NCBI GenBank assembly: GCA_030549495.1 | Contig: JAUIRK010000251.1 | Span: 124,001-188,000 of the forward strand | Reading direction: 5' to 3' | Length of the DNA: 64,000 nt | Source: Nectonema munidae | Taxonomy: Eukaryota; Nematomorpha; Nectonematoida; Nectonematidae | Part shown: positions 11,306-23,370 of the stretch, one piece after another | Position numbering within the stretch: the first letter of the stretch is position 1 | How the letters are laid out: each line of letters opens with the position of its first letter | Position numbers and translations under genes: made by a program | The notes under the pieces: model-generated | What the model was told of the DNA's origin: nothing | Database searches by the model: none | The model's input: the letters and a program-made list of their open reading frames with translations, nothing else

Positions 11306-11743
11306 TTTAAGTTCATCTTTTTTAATTTTAAGTTTCTTATTCACATTAAGTTAGTTTTTTTCATGGTAAGTTCGTCTTTTTTCACTTTAAGTTAGTCCTA
11401 TTTAACTTTAAAGTTGTCTAATTTAAAAAATCTCTTAATAGATTTTTAAGCAAACATATAAGCATTTAGGAAAAAATAAGCTTCAGTTTGTATACTCTAT
11501 ACTTTTAGTTTATAAATCCATTTTGTTAAACATTTTAATTACACATTATGTCTTTTTTGTTTTTAGTTTTCAAAATCAAGGATTTTATCTACAAAAATAA
11601 GTAAGATATAAAGTCAAGTAAAGTAAAATATTTATTGAAAAAAAAATATGAATAAAGATTTGCATTATATGCTTGTCCAGCTAAAGTGATGTTAATATTA
11701 TTCATCATATGTCTAATAATGTGTGCTGTCAAAAGCAGAAATT

Positions 11744-11905
11744 GAATTCACACCTTCTATGATTTATTGAAGAAAAACGTGTTCTTTGTGTTGAAGAACT
11801 TAACAAGCTTCTCACCTTACTCTTAACTTTGGAAAAAACTTGCTCACAACAGTAAACATGAAGGAATATGGTGAAAGAAACTCCAACTGATAACTTTGAC
11901 CCTCT
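11744..11905 (-). pseudogene. hAT transposase C-terminal scrap inside foldback III
   Basis: The minus-strand frame reads FTIFLHVYCCEQVFSKVKSKVRSLL. This matches the hAT C-terminal dimerisation segment with the Cys-Glu-x-x-Phe-Ser core that supplies the last catalytic Glu. The continuation STQRTRF is plausible but no longer family-like. Only this fragment is recognisable. It may mark foldback III as a derivative of a hAT element. Confidence 0.45.
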
Positions 11906-12725
11906 TGAAAAATATCGTTTACTTCTTTACTTATATTTCTTTACTTTATATTATAGCATTACAGTTCAAGTGAAATATTTTTAAATTTGAAGGAAATTTT
12001 TTCAAGTTTTAAGTAGTTTTATGTTTAGGTTCGACTTGAAGACTAATTTTTTATTCAGTTTGAACATATTTGATTTTTTGTTGAGAGAAGACACAAATAA
12101 GAGTTCAAAAATAAAAATATCAGAGTATCGAAATCAACTTTTAAAACGATTTTTTCAAAAAAGATTCAAGCAAAAAATTAAAAAATGGTTACTAAAAATG
12201 TATTTTTATAAAAAATTTATTACCGATCTAAAAAATAAAAAAAATATAATTTTATTTTGATAAACACATTTATTATTATTATATAAAATTATTTAATTCA
12301 AAAGATCATAAAAGTAAATATTAAAAATGATATTCGTTTAATGCTAACTGCATATTTCTTTTAGCCTCACCAAACCACCTAATACAATCCAATTGGTTAA
12401 TTTCATTTATTTCAGTTTTCATGCAATCAACCAAATTCATATCAGAATTTTCTGAAAGTTGTCTTTGGACTGATAACTTTATTTTTGAAATAGGATTAAT
12501 CCTGTACGAGTATGGAGATAAATACTTGTTATATCAGAGAAATATTTTTCCCTTTATTTGTGGAAATTATTACATTTGTCATTGTTCCTTTTTTTGAACG
12601 TTCTTGTGAACTGCTTATATGTAAATTAAACGCACTTTTAATCAGGAAATTCTTGTGTGTAATACTTTCTAGTATAACAACTTCTTTATTCACTGCATAA
12701 ATGTATTTTTAACAAGTTTAAGAGG

Positions 12726-12900
12726 GACGAACTAAAAGTGAAAAAAGAAGAACTTAAAGTGAAAAAAGAAGAACTTAAAGTAAAAAAAGAAGAACTTAAA
12801 GTGAAAAAGGACGAACTTAAAGTGAAAAAGGACGAACTTAAAATGAAAAAGGACGAACTTAAAGTGAAAAAAGACGAACTTAAAGTGAAAAAGGACGAAT
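12726..12900 (+). repeat. 21-bp minisatellite, 8 units
   Basis: The units are read in one frame as EELKVKK/DELKVKK heptads because 21 is divisible by 3. That gives an apparent charged coiled-coil protein but no real gene: the frame has no start context, no neighbours and an inverted partner array. Confidence 0.95.
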
Positions 12901-13446
12901 GTCTAATGATAGCTTGCTTACTAACTAGGTTAAAATCAGGTCTCTAGAACCTAAAAGTATAAAAATACCATGAATCTGTTTTGGAACTTATACCTTGTGG
13001 ATTATAAAGAATATCATTCATGAAGACCCTATCTTGCTTATTTGAACATCAAGACTCTTCACATGTCATTCAAATTCAATTTCACTCTTCATTTGTTGAA
13101 AAGCAATGTTCACATTCATAGACGGGTTCAACAACATTACCTCCCTGAGTAAAAAGTGTAAACAATATCTCAAATAAACTTCAGAAGAGAAATACCTCAA
13201 ACTTATTGAACATTATTCACAAAAGCTCCGAAGTGGAAGAAGTCCAAGAGACTTTCGGTAACAGAAAGGAACAATGATAAATAACATTAGACATGATAGA
13301 ATTTTTAGTTTTTTTAATTCAAGTACCAATAATACGCGAAGATGTGTTAGGGAGAATAGTGATTCGGTTCAAGGCCATTATGTGACGAACCCCATTATCT
13401 GACGATTGGCTTGATTCCACACACTCTTGATTTATCCTTTACGGCC
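12901..13446. other. Intergenic, nothing recognised
   Basis: No frame or repeat of note. A GC-richer stretch at 13340-13440 (aaccccattatctgacg) has no known identity. Confidence 0.5.
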
Positions 13447-13767
13447 CAGGGGTCGGCAAAGTGGTCGATATCGACCCCTGGGGGTCGACAACTGATCTTT
13501 AGGGGTCGATAAGATAGAAAAACTTACAAAATTTTTCTATGCTTTTTTTACTTTATAGTAGTAATAAATCTCCTTTTTCTTTTAAACATATTTTTGGACA
13601 TTGTATAGTATAGAATATATGAAACATTTTTGGTTTGTATTTATTTCTCTTAATTGTTGGACATTGATTCATCTTTTTATGAAACATTACTATGTGGGGT
13701 GGGGGTCGATGTGAAGACAAATGTTCTATGAATGGGTCGACGGGTAAAAAAAGTTTGCCGATCCCTG
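13447..13767. mobile_element. hAT-type MITE, 321 bp
   Basis: It starts caggggtcggcaaag and ends ctt-like gtttgccgatccctg, a hAT-style terminal inverted repeat (CAGGGGTCGGCAAA). Just inside, gggtcgat motifs repeat near both ends. No coding capacity. The flanking 8-mers (ttacggcc, atacgctt) match poorly, so the target duplication has decayed or the end is off by a base. Confidence 0.75.
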
Positions 13768-16019
13768 ATACGCTTTGTGCATAACACAATCGTTTCAGCT
13801 TTACGTTTTGTGCCGCTCTCTCTCAAACTTGCGATAACGAATCCTTATCTATCAGCTATCCACCTCATTACTATTTAAAAGCTAACTATGGCAAATATAA
13901 GTTAGATACTAGCATTAATAATATTACAACTAGCACTCTGTCGCGTAGCCACGAATTTGACTCGCAAAAAACTATTTAAAATTGTGTTTCTATTTCTTAG
14001 CTAAATCTATTCTAATAAATTAACTATAGGGTTGTTTTTAACAAGGAATGCCTTCTCTCTGCTGTGGTATGGTCAAATAACACAAAAGCAGTTTAACAAC
14101 TCGTGCTAATTATTATTTTGCTAAATTGATAATTTGCAGTTGGTGCGAGTTGTTTTTTGTGCAATCAGGTTTTGGTGGGAGTTAGCTATAAACCACACTG
14201 CCCATCTGTTTACGCCTCTGCTAAAAATTACCTCTTATTAATTAACTAATTGACATACCCTAACTAACCAAACTTACAAACTAACTTACTATTAAATAAG
14301 TGAAGGATTATTAATATGAATTTTAAAACATTCCAGTTTAAACACAAATATAACGAACTTTGTTTTTGAAGAAATAAGAATTTTTATGGAATTTAAAAGT
14401 TTAATATTCAAGTCTAAAAAAATTTCTAATATCAGCAAAATATAATATGAATGTGAATGTCTAACAAAAAAAATGTCTGGAAACAAGCATGTAACCATAA
14501 AAATGTTTAGGAGGCGAAAATTTAAAAAGGTTGCGATCAGGGCGCAGAAATCCCTATAAGCTGTGCTATTTTTACTTTTTAATTGATCATTTGTAAAAGA
14601 TATTGAAATAAAAATATTTCTAATTTTGTGTAAAAATTTTGTAAATATTAACTGTATTCTTAGAGTTAAGAGTTAAAAAATTTTAGATTTAAATATTGTT
14701 CAATTAATATTAATAAAATCTAGTAACTATAAATGATTTTACATGCTATATATCGATATCCCGTTTAATAATACCATTAATGGCCGTCTATAGGTTTGCT
14801 CATTCACCTCAACGTGTGACATCATGAGCACACTTTCATAAAAGAGATGAGGATTCATGTTTATTGAGTCCTGCATCATGACTAAATAATTCTTATTTTA
14901 ACACCCACCTATCACATTACTATTAAAACAAAAAGCTTTATTTTTTTTAGCTATTTTAAATAAGGTAATCAACAAAAAAATTAATAATAATACTTAGTAC
15001 AGTGTATTAAAAAATTAAAGTTTAATTACACAACGCACACTACCTGAATCAGATTTCCTATAGAAAAACGTAATCTGTGCATAATTTTAAGTTCCTTAGT
15101 AAATTCCAACCCCTCAAAGCACTTAAAATTTCAAAAAATTCAGATTTTAAAGGAAAAAAATACAAACAGAAACCCTCAACTTTAATTTGAACTTCTTAAA
15201 TTAATAATATTACATAAATTAATTAAAAGAACTTCATTTTTTAATATAAAAAATTAATAGAAATTTGGTACACTTATGAAAATGATGTTGGAAATCTTAG
15301 CCGAGGTTCCAGATAAGTCTCGTTAATTGAACTAAAGTAGTTCTTTCAATCGCTTCTTCTACATTTTTGAAAATCTGCACGAGAAAAAAAGATAGAGATC
15401 ATTTGGTGTATGTAAAGAAGTAAATCAGGCTTCATTCGATGGTAACAATGAAAACAGAAATTCACGCTGAGTTTTTTCTTGAATGTCATTTCAAACCAAT
15501 TTCTAAATAAATAAATTTTGATGCAATATAAGAATTTTGCCATCCAGCGAACTTATTTATAGTTTGAATTCCCAGAAAATTAGACATAATTTTAGATTCA
15601 TAATAATATTCTCTAACTTATTTTTTTTAGTTTTACTTCCAAAAATTAATTTGAAACTTTTTTTTCACTAAGAAGAAGATTGAGATTTGTTTCATTGTGT
15701 CCAAATGATTTTAAAGGACTCACAAGGAAGACAGAGCATTTTGCTTTAAATCGACTAAACACAGCAAAGTCAAGCTAGACCACTGAAAACAAAGAATATA
15801 TCAAAAACTTGCAATCAGCAACTCAAGAATTATATGTTTGCATACCAATAAGAGAAATCGACCATGAAGGCTATTCTGAATAAATGAACATATTCCTTTG
15901 TGAAATGCTATATTACTTACAATTGTATCGAAACAAAATCTGCAATCCAAGGTGAACAAAAGAGCGAATCTTCTAGGACTTTCAGAACTGTTTCATCAAT
16001 TGGATTTACCAGTTTCATG
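13768..16019. other. Intergenic; possible coding remnant at 15690-15890
   Basis: Mostly AT-rich spacer with ctaa-type runs near 14230-14295. On the plus strand at 15690-15890 the frame CPNDFKGLTRKTEHFALNRL with, later, IPIREIDHEGYSE looks more protein-like than its surroundings but belongs to no family I recognise. Confidence 0.4.
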
Positions 16020-16350
16020 TGGTCATTACCATTGAATTCAGCATACTTGTATATAGGTATATATGTGTAAAAATATATTTATTTGGAAAATTAGGAAATT
16101 TAAGGAAAATCGGCATTTTAAAATCACTTTTTGACACATTTTGATTGATATTCTAACAAAATAAACATAACAACTGAATTCAGAATATTTGAAAATAGGT
16201 ATATATCTGATAAAAGTTTTTTAAATATTGTTCGGAATAAAACTCAATATTGAGATTATAGTAGCCATTTTAAATCACTTTTTTTGACAATTTGGATAGA
16301 TTTTCATAAAAAAAATAGCATCCCAATTGAATACAGCATGCTCGAATAGG
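16020..16350 (-). repeat. Diverged inverted copies of satellite A outside the nest
   Basis: Two degenerate units run in the minus direction. Signature blocks (tttttgacacattttgattgatattc, then aactgaattcagaatatttgaaaataggtatat) are the reverse complement of the 150-bp satellite A monomer found at 19.1-20.5 kb. They lie outside the hAT and are much more diverged than the central monomers. Confidence 0.6.
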
Positions 16351-16883
16351 GTAGGTTTCGAGCACTCGAGCGCACAAATTTGGTCCGGAACTAATAGGGA
16401 TAAGAGTTTATCACAAGTTACTTTATAATTCAAAACACAGTTTAGAAATATCAATGTTATTAATAAGAAAAAACAAATATTTTATATGCGCATTGCGCAT
16501 TCAATAATTCCATGCAAGCACATGCACCGCCCACATAAAACATCTAAAGTTTTTGGAGATATTTTATAACTAAGCTTAGATAAAACATCGATTAGAAGAT
16601 TAAGCTGGAATATAGACTAGTTGCTCTCAGAGTTAATAAGCGTTGAGTTTTTCTAAAAGAACAGATCTTTCCTTGTTGCTTCGAAAAGGTAATAATCATT
16701 TTTAATTTTACAAATAGAGCATTAAATCAATGACGCCCAATATCTTCGATACATTTTCTTTAATTTCATAACTAGCTGTGAACGTTGACCTTCAAGTTCT
16801 TTTAAAATAAAAGCCATAGAATGTTCTTCTTTTAATAAATCATCAGAATCAAAAGAAAGTACATTGATAACGATTTTAAAAGG
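16351..16883. other. Spacer before the hAT nest
   Basis: No gene recognised. A short palindromic tgcgcattgcgca lies near 16490. Confidence 0.5.
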
Positions 16884-17208
16884 ACATAGAGTAGGGGTCT
16901 ACAAACTACAGCCCGCGGGCCAAATCCGGCCCGCAACGCATTTTTATCCGGCCCTTCAAACGCATCCTAAATTCATATTGTAGATTTTAAATAAGAAATC
17001 AGAAATTAGAAAATTATTTTTGCTTGCTCTCAACTGTATCCAATAATTAAAATCGCGTCATATTAATTACTAATATTACATTAATACTAATATTTCTAAA
17101 TATTGCATTTATTTTACTGATCCTTTAATATTTATATAGGTTTTTTAATACTTAATATTTAAATATTTTTTTAGCTATTTAGAATAAATATTTCTTATAA
17201 TTTTAAAG

Positions 17209-18980
17209 ATGGCTTCTAAAAAAAGAAAAGTTGATAAAGAATGTCGTGTCTTCAACAAAAGCTGGGAAGAAAAGTATTTTTTCCAAATAAGTAATGACCA
17301 AAAAGCCATTTACTTAATATGCCATGAAACTATTGCAGTCTTAAAAGAATATAATGTCCGTCGTCATTACGAGACAAAACATTTTTCTACACACTCAGAA
17401 CTCCATGGAAAACAACGTAAAGACACAATTGAATTATTGAAATCTAAACTACAATTGCAAAGAAACTTTTTCACAAAGAAGCTTCATGAAAATGAATCTA
17501 TTACTCGAGTAAGTTATACAATAACTAAAAAATTAGCTGAGCGTGGGAAGCCATTTACTGATGGTATCCTTATAAAGGAGTGTATGATGGAGACAGTAAA
17601 AGTCTTGTGTCCAGAAAGAACAAATTTGTTTTCAAATATTAGTTTTCTACGAGTTCAATCATGCGGAGAACCCAAGAGCTGGCCGAAAACATAGAATTAC
17701 AACTACGTAAAAAAGCAAAAAAAATTTTGTGGTTTTCAGTGGCAATTGATGAATCTGTTGATCTTTCTAGCACGTCTCAGCTTCTTATATATCTTCGTGG
17801 TGTAAGTCAAGATTTCCAAATAAGTGAAGAATTGGCTTCAGTGTTTAGTATGCATGGAACAACAACGGGAAAAGATTTTTATATAAAAGTAGAAATTTTT
17901 TTGCAACAATATGATCTCAAATGGAATCAGCTTCGTTGCGTCACAGTTGATGGTGGCCCGAATATAGCAGGAATAAAAAAGGGTCTGGTAGGCCTCATTC
18001 AAGCTAAAATGGAAGATCTTCACTGTCCAAGGGCTCTTTTCATTCACTGCATTATACACCAGCAACACTCTGCGCAAAGCAATTAGATATATCTTGTGTG
18101 CTCAATCCAGTCACAAAAGCTGTCAATTATATTAGAGGACACGCTCACATTCACAGGCAGTTTCAAGCTTTTCTTGAAGAACTTGATTCTGAATATGATG
18201 ATATAAGTTACTACACAGCAGTAAGATGGCTCAGTTGTGGAAAACTATTATCTCGTTTTCTTAAACTTAGAAAAGAAATAATAATATTTTTAAGTGAAAA
18301 AAACAAATTGAATAGACAATTTTTAGATCCTTCTTAGATATCAAAGTTGTCATTTTTGGTTGTCATCACAAAACACATGAATGATTTAAATTTAAAATTG
18401 CAGAAACAAGGAAATCTCATATGTGGTTTATACAAAATTATTACAGTCTTTCGAACAAAATTGACACTGTTTATAAGTCAATTTCAAAACGGAAACTACT
18501 CTCATTTTGAAAATTTTCAAGAGTTTCTCGCTGAAAATACAGAACAATTAGATCTCGAATTTCACAAAGACGTACTCACTAAGTTACATAAAAACTTCAC
18601 AAATCGATTTTCTGATCTTGATAAAATAAGAAATGGCATTATCTTGTTTGAAAATCCTTTTGAATGTACCGTTGATGACATGCCAGCACACCTACAACTT
18701 GAATTAATCGATTTACAAGCTTCTACTATGCTAAAAGCAAAACATAGAGAAGGTTTATTTGAATTCTACAAATATTTACCTGATGATGAGTTTTTCAATC
18801 TAAAAAAATTTGCGACAGGTATGGCTACAGTTTTTGCAACAACGTATAAATGTGAGCAAACTTTTTCAAAAATGAAGTACATAAAGTCAACGCATCGAAC
18901 AAGATTGACAGACAACCACTTAAAAGCAATTCTTATTCTTGTATGTACTAAATTTGAGGCTGACATTAGTTCCATTTTAA
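17209..18980 (+). pseudogene. hAT transposase (GTF2IRD2-like), main part
   Basis: The frame starts MASKKRKVDKE. The BED finger has its first cysteine replaced (residues 35-38 read YLIC where CLIC is expected); Cys38, His53 and His58 remain. Next come the RNase-H-like blocks FSVAIDESVDLS and CVTVDGGPNIAG (two catalytic Asp), HCIIHQQ, then AVRWLSCGK, ISKLSFLVVITKHMN and CEQTFSKMKYIKSTHRTRL (catalytic Glu). The frame shifts near 17655 and near 18065, and a TAG at 18335-18337 interrupts it. The last codons lie beyond the TTAA insert at 23339-23370, where RTKHQFHKSH and a stop complete it. The protein is dead but most of its length is readable. Confidence 0.92.
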
Positions 18981-19062
18981 CCCTATTAGTGCTGGGCAAA
19001 ATTTGCCGCTCAAGTGCTGGGGGGGGGGGCGTAAAGTGCCCCCCTATTTTTCTCGGAGATTA

Positions 19063-20560
19063 ATAAATTTTTATAAATATTTTTGATGTTACATATATAT
19101 TTCAACTATGCTGAATTCAGTGGTGATGTCCATTTTTTATCAAAATCAATCAAACCTGTCAAAAAATTGATTTATATTTGACAGCTCATCTCAAAAAGGA
19201 ACTTTTTATTTAAATAATTATATAAAGTTTTTTACGCATGTATACCCATTTTCAAATATGCTGAATTCAGTGGTGATATTCATTTTTTATGAAAATCAAT
19301 CAAACCTGTCAAAAAATTGATCTAAATGTGACAACACATCTCAAAAAGGAACTTTTTATCTAAATAAGTATATAAAGTTTTTTACACATGTATACCCATT
19401 TTCAAATATGCTGAATTCAGTGGTGATATTCATTTTTTATGAAAATCAATCAAACCTGTCAAAAAATTGATCTAAATGTGACAGCTCATCTCAAAAAGGA
19501 ACTTTTTATCTAAATAAGTTTATAAAGTATTTTACACATTTATACCCATTTTCAAATATGCTGAATTCAGTGGTGATATTCATTTTTTATGAAAATCAAT
19601 TAAACCTGTCAAAAAATTGATCTAAATGTGACAGCTCATCTCAAAAAGGAACTTTTTATCTAAATTAGTATATAAAGTTTTTTGCACATGTATACCCATT
19701 TTCAAATATGCTGAATTCAGTGGTGATATTCATTTTTTATGAAAATCAATCAAACCTGTCAAAAAATTGATCTAAATGTGACAGCTCATCTCAAAAAGGA
19801 ACTTTTTATCTAAATAAGTATATAAAGTTTTTTACAAATGTATACCCATTTTCAAATATGCTGAATTCAGTGGTGATATTCATTTTTTATGAAAATCATT
19901 CAAATCTGTCAAAAAAGTGATTTACATATGACAGCTCATCTCAAAAAATAAACTTTTTATCTAAATAATTATATAATGTTTTTTACACATATACACCCAT
20001 TTTCAAGCATGCTCAATTCAGCGGTGATATTCATTTTTTTTATAAAAATCAATTAAAGTTATCAAAGCATTGATTTATATATGACAGCTCATCTTAAAAA
20101 GAAACTTTTTATCTAAGTAATAATATAAAGTTTTTTACACATTTTTAAGCATGCGTAATTCAGTGGTGATATTCATTTTTTTTATAAAAATCAATCAAAA
20201 CTGTCAAAAAATTGATTTATCCCAAAAAGAAAGGATCAGGCACGGTTTTTTGAATTAGAGAATTACGTTTAATAGAAAGTATAGGGAGGTGATGAAGTTT
20301 ACCGTGCATGGCATTTTACACACATATACCCATTTTCAAGTAGGCTGTGTTTACTGGTTATATTCCTTTTTTTTTTTATAAATATTAGTCAAACCTGACA
20401 AAATAATTAAATATGACAGCCCATGTCAAAATTAAAATTTTAATTCTTTTCAAGTTTTTTTTATACATTTCAAGTATGCAGAATTTAATGGTGATGTTCA
20501 TTTTTTATGAAATCAATAAAACCTGTCAAAAAATCGATTAAACCTGTAAATCAATGTCAA
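19063..20560 (+). repeat. Satellite A, 150-bp monomer, about ten copies
   Basis: The block ctgaattcagtggtgat recurs at 19111, 19261, 19411, 19561, 19711 and 19861 (exactly 150 bp apart), then in altered form at 20012 and 20154 and, more decayed, near 20344 and 20480. Each good monomer holds an EcoRI site (gaattc), cattttttatgaaaatcaat, cctgtcaaaaaattgat and cagctcatctcaaaaagg. The monomers starting at 19261-19861 are nearly identical, and the edges decay. A 20220-20300 stretch interrupts the array. Confidence 0.96.
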
Positions 20561-21545
20561 ATATATAACATAAAAATAACTTCTACTTGCAGTTTTCTCT
20601 GGTAATTATTTTCTTAATTTATTTAATAAACCAACGTTAGGTGTTTAATTCACCCAAAATATTTCATTCTACAGTAACTTATGTAACTCGATAGGATCTC
20701 CATCTTTTTGGCTACAAATTCATTATCGGCTCGTAGACTCTACGTCATATTATAATTTACAGTATGTAATTTTGGTATTCATTCCATGATGATCCTTTCT
20801 TGGTAGCCCTTTTTTCATTAGAAATTTATATTCTTCAATGTGTGTTCAAAAATTTTTTTATAAGGATAAAATTCCTTTTTTCCTCTCAGGCCTGAATATT
20901 TGTCAACCAATCTCATTTCAAAGGTTTTTTTCTGATGAATCATTCGTGATGTTGATTGTTCAATTACAAAAAGTTGTCAACGTTCTTCATCTAAAAAATT
21001 ACTTCTTTGACACAAAAGGAAAAAGATGGACAAATTCAATTTAAATTAAAAATATCTTGATAGTGACTAAATTCTCACATATTGGCATCTGTACCATTTT
21101 TGATAAATCTGACCTATTCTAAATTTTCAGATTTCCTACACATCTTAGCTAAATGTTAACTGTAATCCTAGATGATAAGCTATAGAATTAAATATTTTTC
21201 ATTTGTAAAAGAGGAACTTCTTTTTTACAGTCAAAATCTTTTTTGAAGTATATAATTAAACCACTTCCTAGTTCATTAGAACATGGTAGATCTTCCATTT
21301 AGTAAAGATACATATTTTTTTTTAATTATTTGTTTTGATCACATGTTCTCTTTTCAGTTAGTTTTCAACTTGGTTCCTTCTCTCATACAAATTTTCAAAA
21401 GATTTTATAATACGTTTTATTTTTTTTAATAAATATTTCATACTCAAGATGATTGTAGAAAGTATTATAAGCCAAAATATACAAAAAAAAAGTATATTTT
21501 TACTATATACCTAATATGCAGCCATTTTTTGAAATTTTTTTACAG
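20561..21545. other. Unique middle of the TTAA element
   Basis: No recognised transposase or repeat. A minus-strand frame around 20838-21044 can be read but matches nothing I know. Confidence 0.45.
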
Positions 21546-23030
21546 AACTGATTTTCAGGCATACATTACTAATTCAATTGCCACTTCGAGATATTTTTTA
21601 ACCGTATTATCCAAAATCCAGTACAGAAATAAAATAACCATAGTTGATTTGGTATAAAATAGATATTTTATTTTTTTGAAAATATTTTTGAAGACAGTAT
21701 CTAGAAGTAAACCGCAAATCTGATTCAAGCTTTCAGATACTTTAAAATCATAAATGCCAAATCTGAGTCCAAAAATGAAACCAGCATCTTCCATTTGGCA
21801 TAAAAACAGATATTTTATTTAAATTTCAAAAATATTTCTGTAGACATTAGACGTAAATCGAAAATTTGATTGACACTTTCAGACATTTAAAACCTCTAAA
21901 TGCAAAAAATGATTTCAGAAATAAAAATTATCATGGTCGAATTGGTATAAAAACATATATTTCATGTAAAATTAGAGAGAATATTTTGGGATATAGTTTT
22001 CAGACATAAACTGCAAATTTGATTGACACTAGCAGTAAAACCTCTAAATGCGAAAACTGTGTTCAGAAATGAAATCATCATGATCTATTTGCTATAAAAA
22101 CAAATTTTAGAACTAAACGCAAATTTAATTGATACTTATATGTATATTCAAATTCAAACTGCAAAAATTGAGTCCATAAATGAAACTAGCATGGTTGATT
22201 TGGTATAAAAACATATATTTAATTGTAAAATTTGAATGAATGTTTTTGTAGACAATTTTTAGAAGTAAACCGCAAATTTGATTAACACTTATAGGTATTT
22301 TCACATCCTAAATGTAAAAAATTAGTTCAGAAATGAAAACAGCATGATTGATTTGCTATAAAAACATATATTTCAAGAGAATATTTTTGGAGACAATTTT
22401 CAGAAGTAAACCGCAAATTTGATTTATACTTATAGGTATTTTCAAATCCTAAATGTAAAAAATGAGTTCAAAAATGGAAACAGCATGATCGATTTGGTAT
22501 AAAAACAAAGATTTCATGTAAAATTGAGAGAATATTTTTGGAGATAGCTTTTAGAAGTAAACCGCAAATTTTGAATGATATTTTAAAACCTCTAAATGTG
22601 AAAAATGAGTTCAGAAATGAAAACAGCATGGTTGTTTAAAACATATATTTCATTGTAAAATTTGAATGAATGTTTTTGGAGACAATTTTTAGAAGTAAAC
22701 CGCAAATTTGATTAACACTTATAAGTATTTTCACATCCTAAACGTAAAAAATGAGTCCAGAAATGAAACCAGCATGGCCGATTTAGTATAACGCATATAT
22801 TTTATGTAAAATGTGAAGGAATGTTTTTGGAGACAATTTTCCGAAGTAAACCGCAAATTTGATTACTACTTATAGGTATTTTCAAATCCTAAATGTAAAA
22901 AATGAGTCCAGAAATGAAAACAGCATGACCGATTTAGTATAAAAACATATATTTTATGTAAAATTTGAAGGTATATTTTATTAGATATATTTTTGATCAA
23001 TCAAAATTTTGATTGACATTTTCTAAAAAG
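21546..23030 (+). repeat. Satellite B, about 138-151-bp monomer, about ten copies
   Basis: The block aagtaaaccgcaaatttgatt recurs at 21704 (variant), 22263, 22404, 22555, 22693 and 22844, with more diverged copies between 21840 and 22130. Each is followed by an acacttataggtatttt block and by gaaatgaaa.cagcatg..tgattt and taaaaacatatattt blocks. Monomer lengths vary (138-151). The sequence is unrelated to satellite A. Confidence 0.9.
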
Positions 23031-23334
23031 TAGCCATGATTATTGAAAAAATTAAATATATAAAGTGTTATGCGTTCCAAACTGTATATAATTATAAATT
23101 TTCAGGGTATTATATAATATAGATCCTAAGTTATAATGTTAAGTACAGATAATGTCAAAATTTTGCTGAAAAATTTTAATTTTTGATTTTGATTGACAGT
23201 TTTGAACATGAAGGAGTCATTCAACTACCATGAAAATGGTTTCAAAAGATGCAGCTAGCGATTTTAGGAAAAGTCACCAAATTTGAAGGGATATGATTCA
23301 GCCAATTTTCTACAATTAATTTTTTAGGGAAGGG
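23031..23334. other. Right tail of the TTAA element
   Basis: Unique AT-rich sequence ending ttagggaaggg at the right TTAA. Confidence 0.6.
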
Positions 23335-23338
23335 TTAA

Positions 23339-23370
23339 GAACTAAACACCAGTTTCATAAATCTCATTAA
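23339..23370 (+). pseudogene. Last codons of the split hAT transposase
   Basis: When read on from codon TTA across one TTAA, this gives SSIL-RTKHQFHKSH and a TAA stop. It is the C-terminal end of the hAT transposase whose body lies at 17209-18980. Confidence 0.85.

Larger units (their letters stand above)
11306..12900. mobile_element. Foldback element with 21-bp minisatellite arms (foldback III)
   Basis: The right arm (12726-12900) is eight 21-bp units of gacgaacttaaagtgaaaaag type. The left arm (about 11306-11420) holds about five degenerate units in the opposite orientation (ttcgtcttttttcactttaag). The arms enclose 1.3 kb that includes a hAT transposase scrap. No target duplication could be fixed at the outer ends. 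The arrangement resembles foldback-type DNA transposons whose inverted repeats have grown from tandem repeats. The left arm is clearly more decayed than the right. Confidence 0.65.
18981..23334. mobile_element. TTAA-flanked (piggyBac-like) non-autonomous element carrying two satellite arrays
   Basis: TTAA at 18977-18980 and 23335-23338 flank 4354 bp. The left end starts ccctattagtgc and the right end, read inward, starts cccttccctaa, so short CCCT-type termini at a TTAA site suggest piggyBac mobilisation. Proof of insertion comes from the host hAT: joining ...GAC ATT AGT TCC ATT TTA to the sequence after the right TTAA continues the transposase frame to a natural stop. Inside lie a G11 tract, satellite A, about 1 kb of unique sequence (20560-21545), satellite B and a unique tail. 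No transposase is recognisable. Confidence 0.85.

Noticed and set aside
12738-12947. Open frame of KKDELKV heptads that looks like a charged coiled-coil protein
   Set aside because: It is a translated 21-bp minisatellite with an inverted, degenerate partner array at 11.3-11.4 kb; there is no start context and no gene structure.
19063-20560. Regular 150-bp array as a CRISPR-like structure
   Set aside because: The whole monomer is conserved, with no variable spacers, in a eukaryotic transposon; it is a satellite.
20838-21044. Possible piggyBac transposase remnant in the middle of the TTAA element
   Set aside because: Read on both strands, none of the expected DDE blocks could be aligned convincingly.
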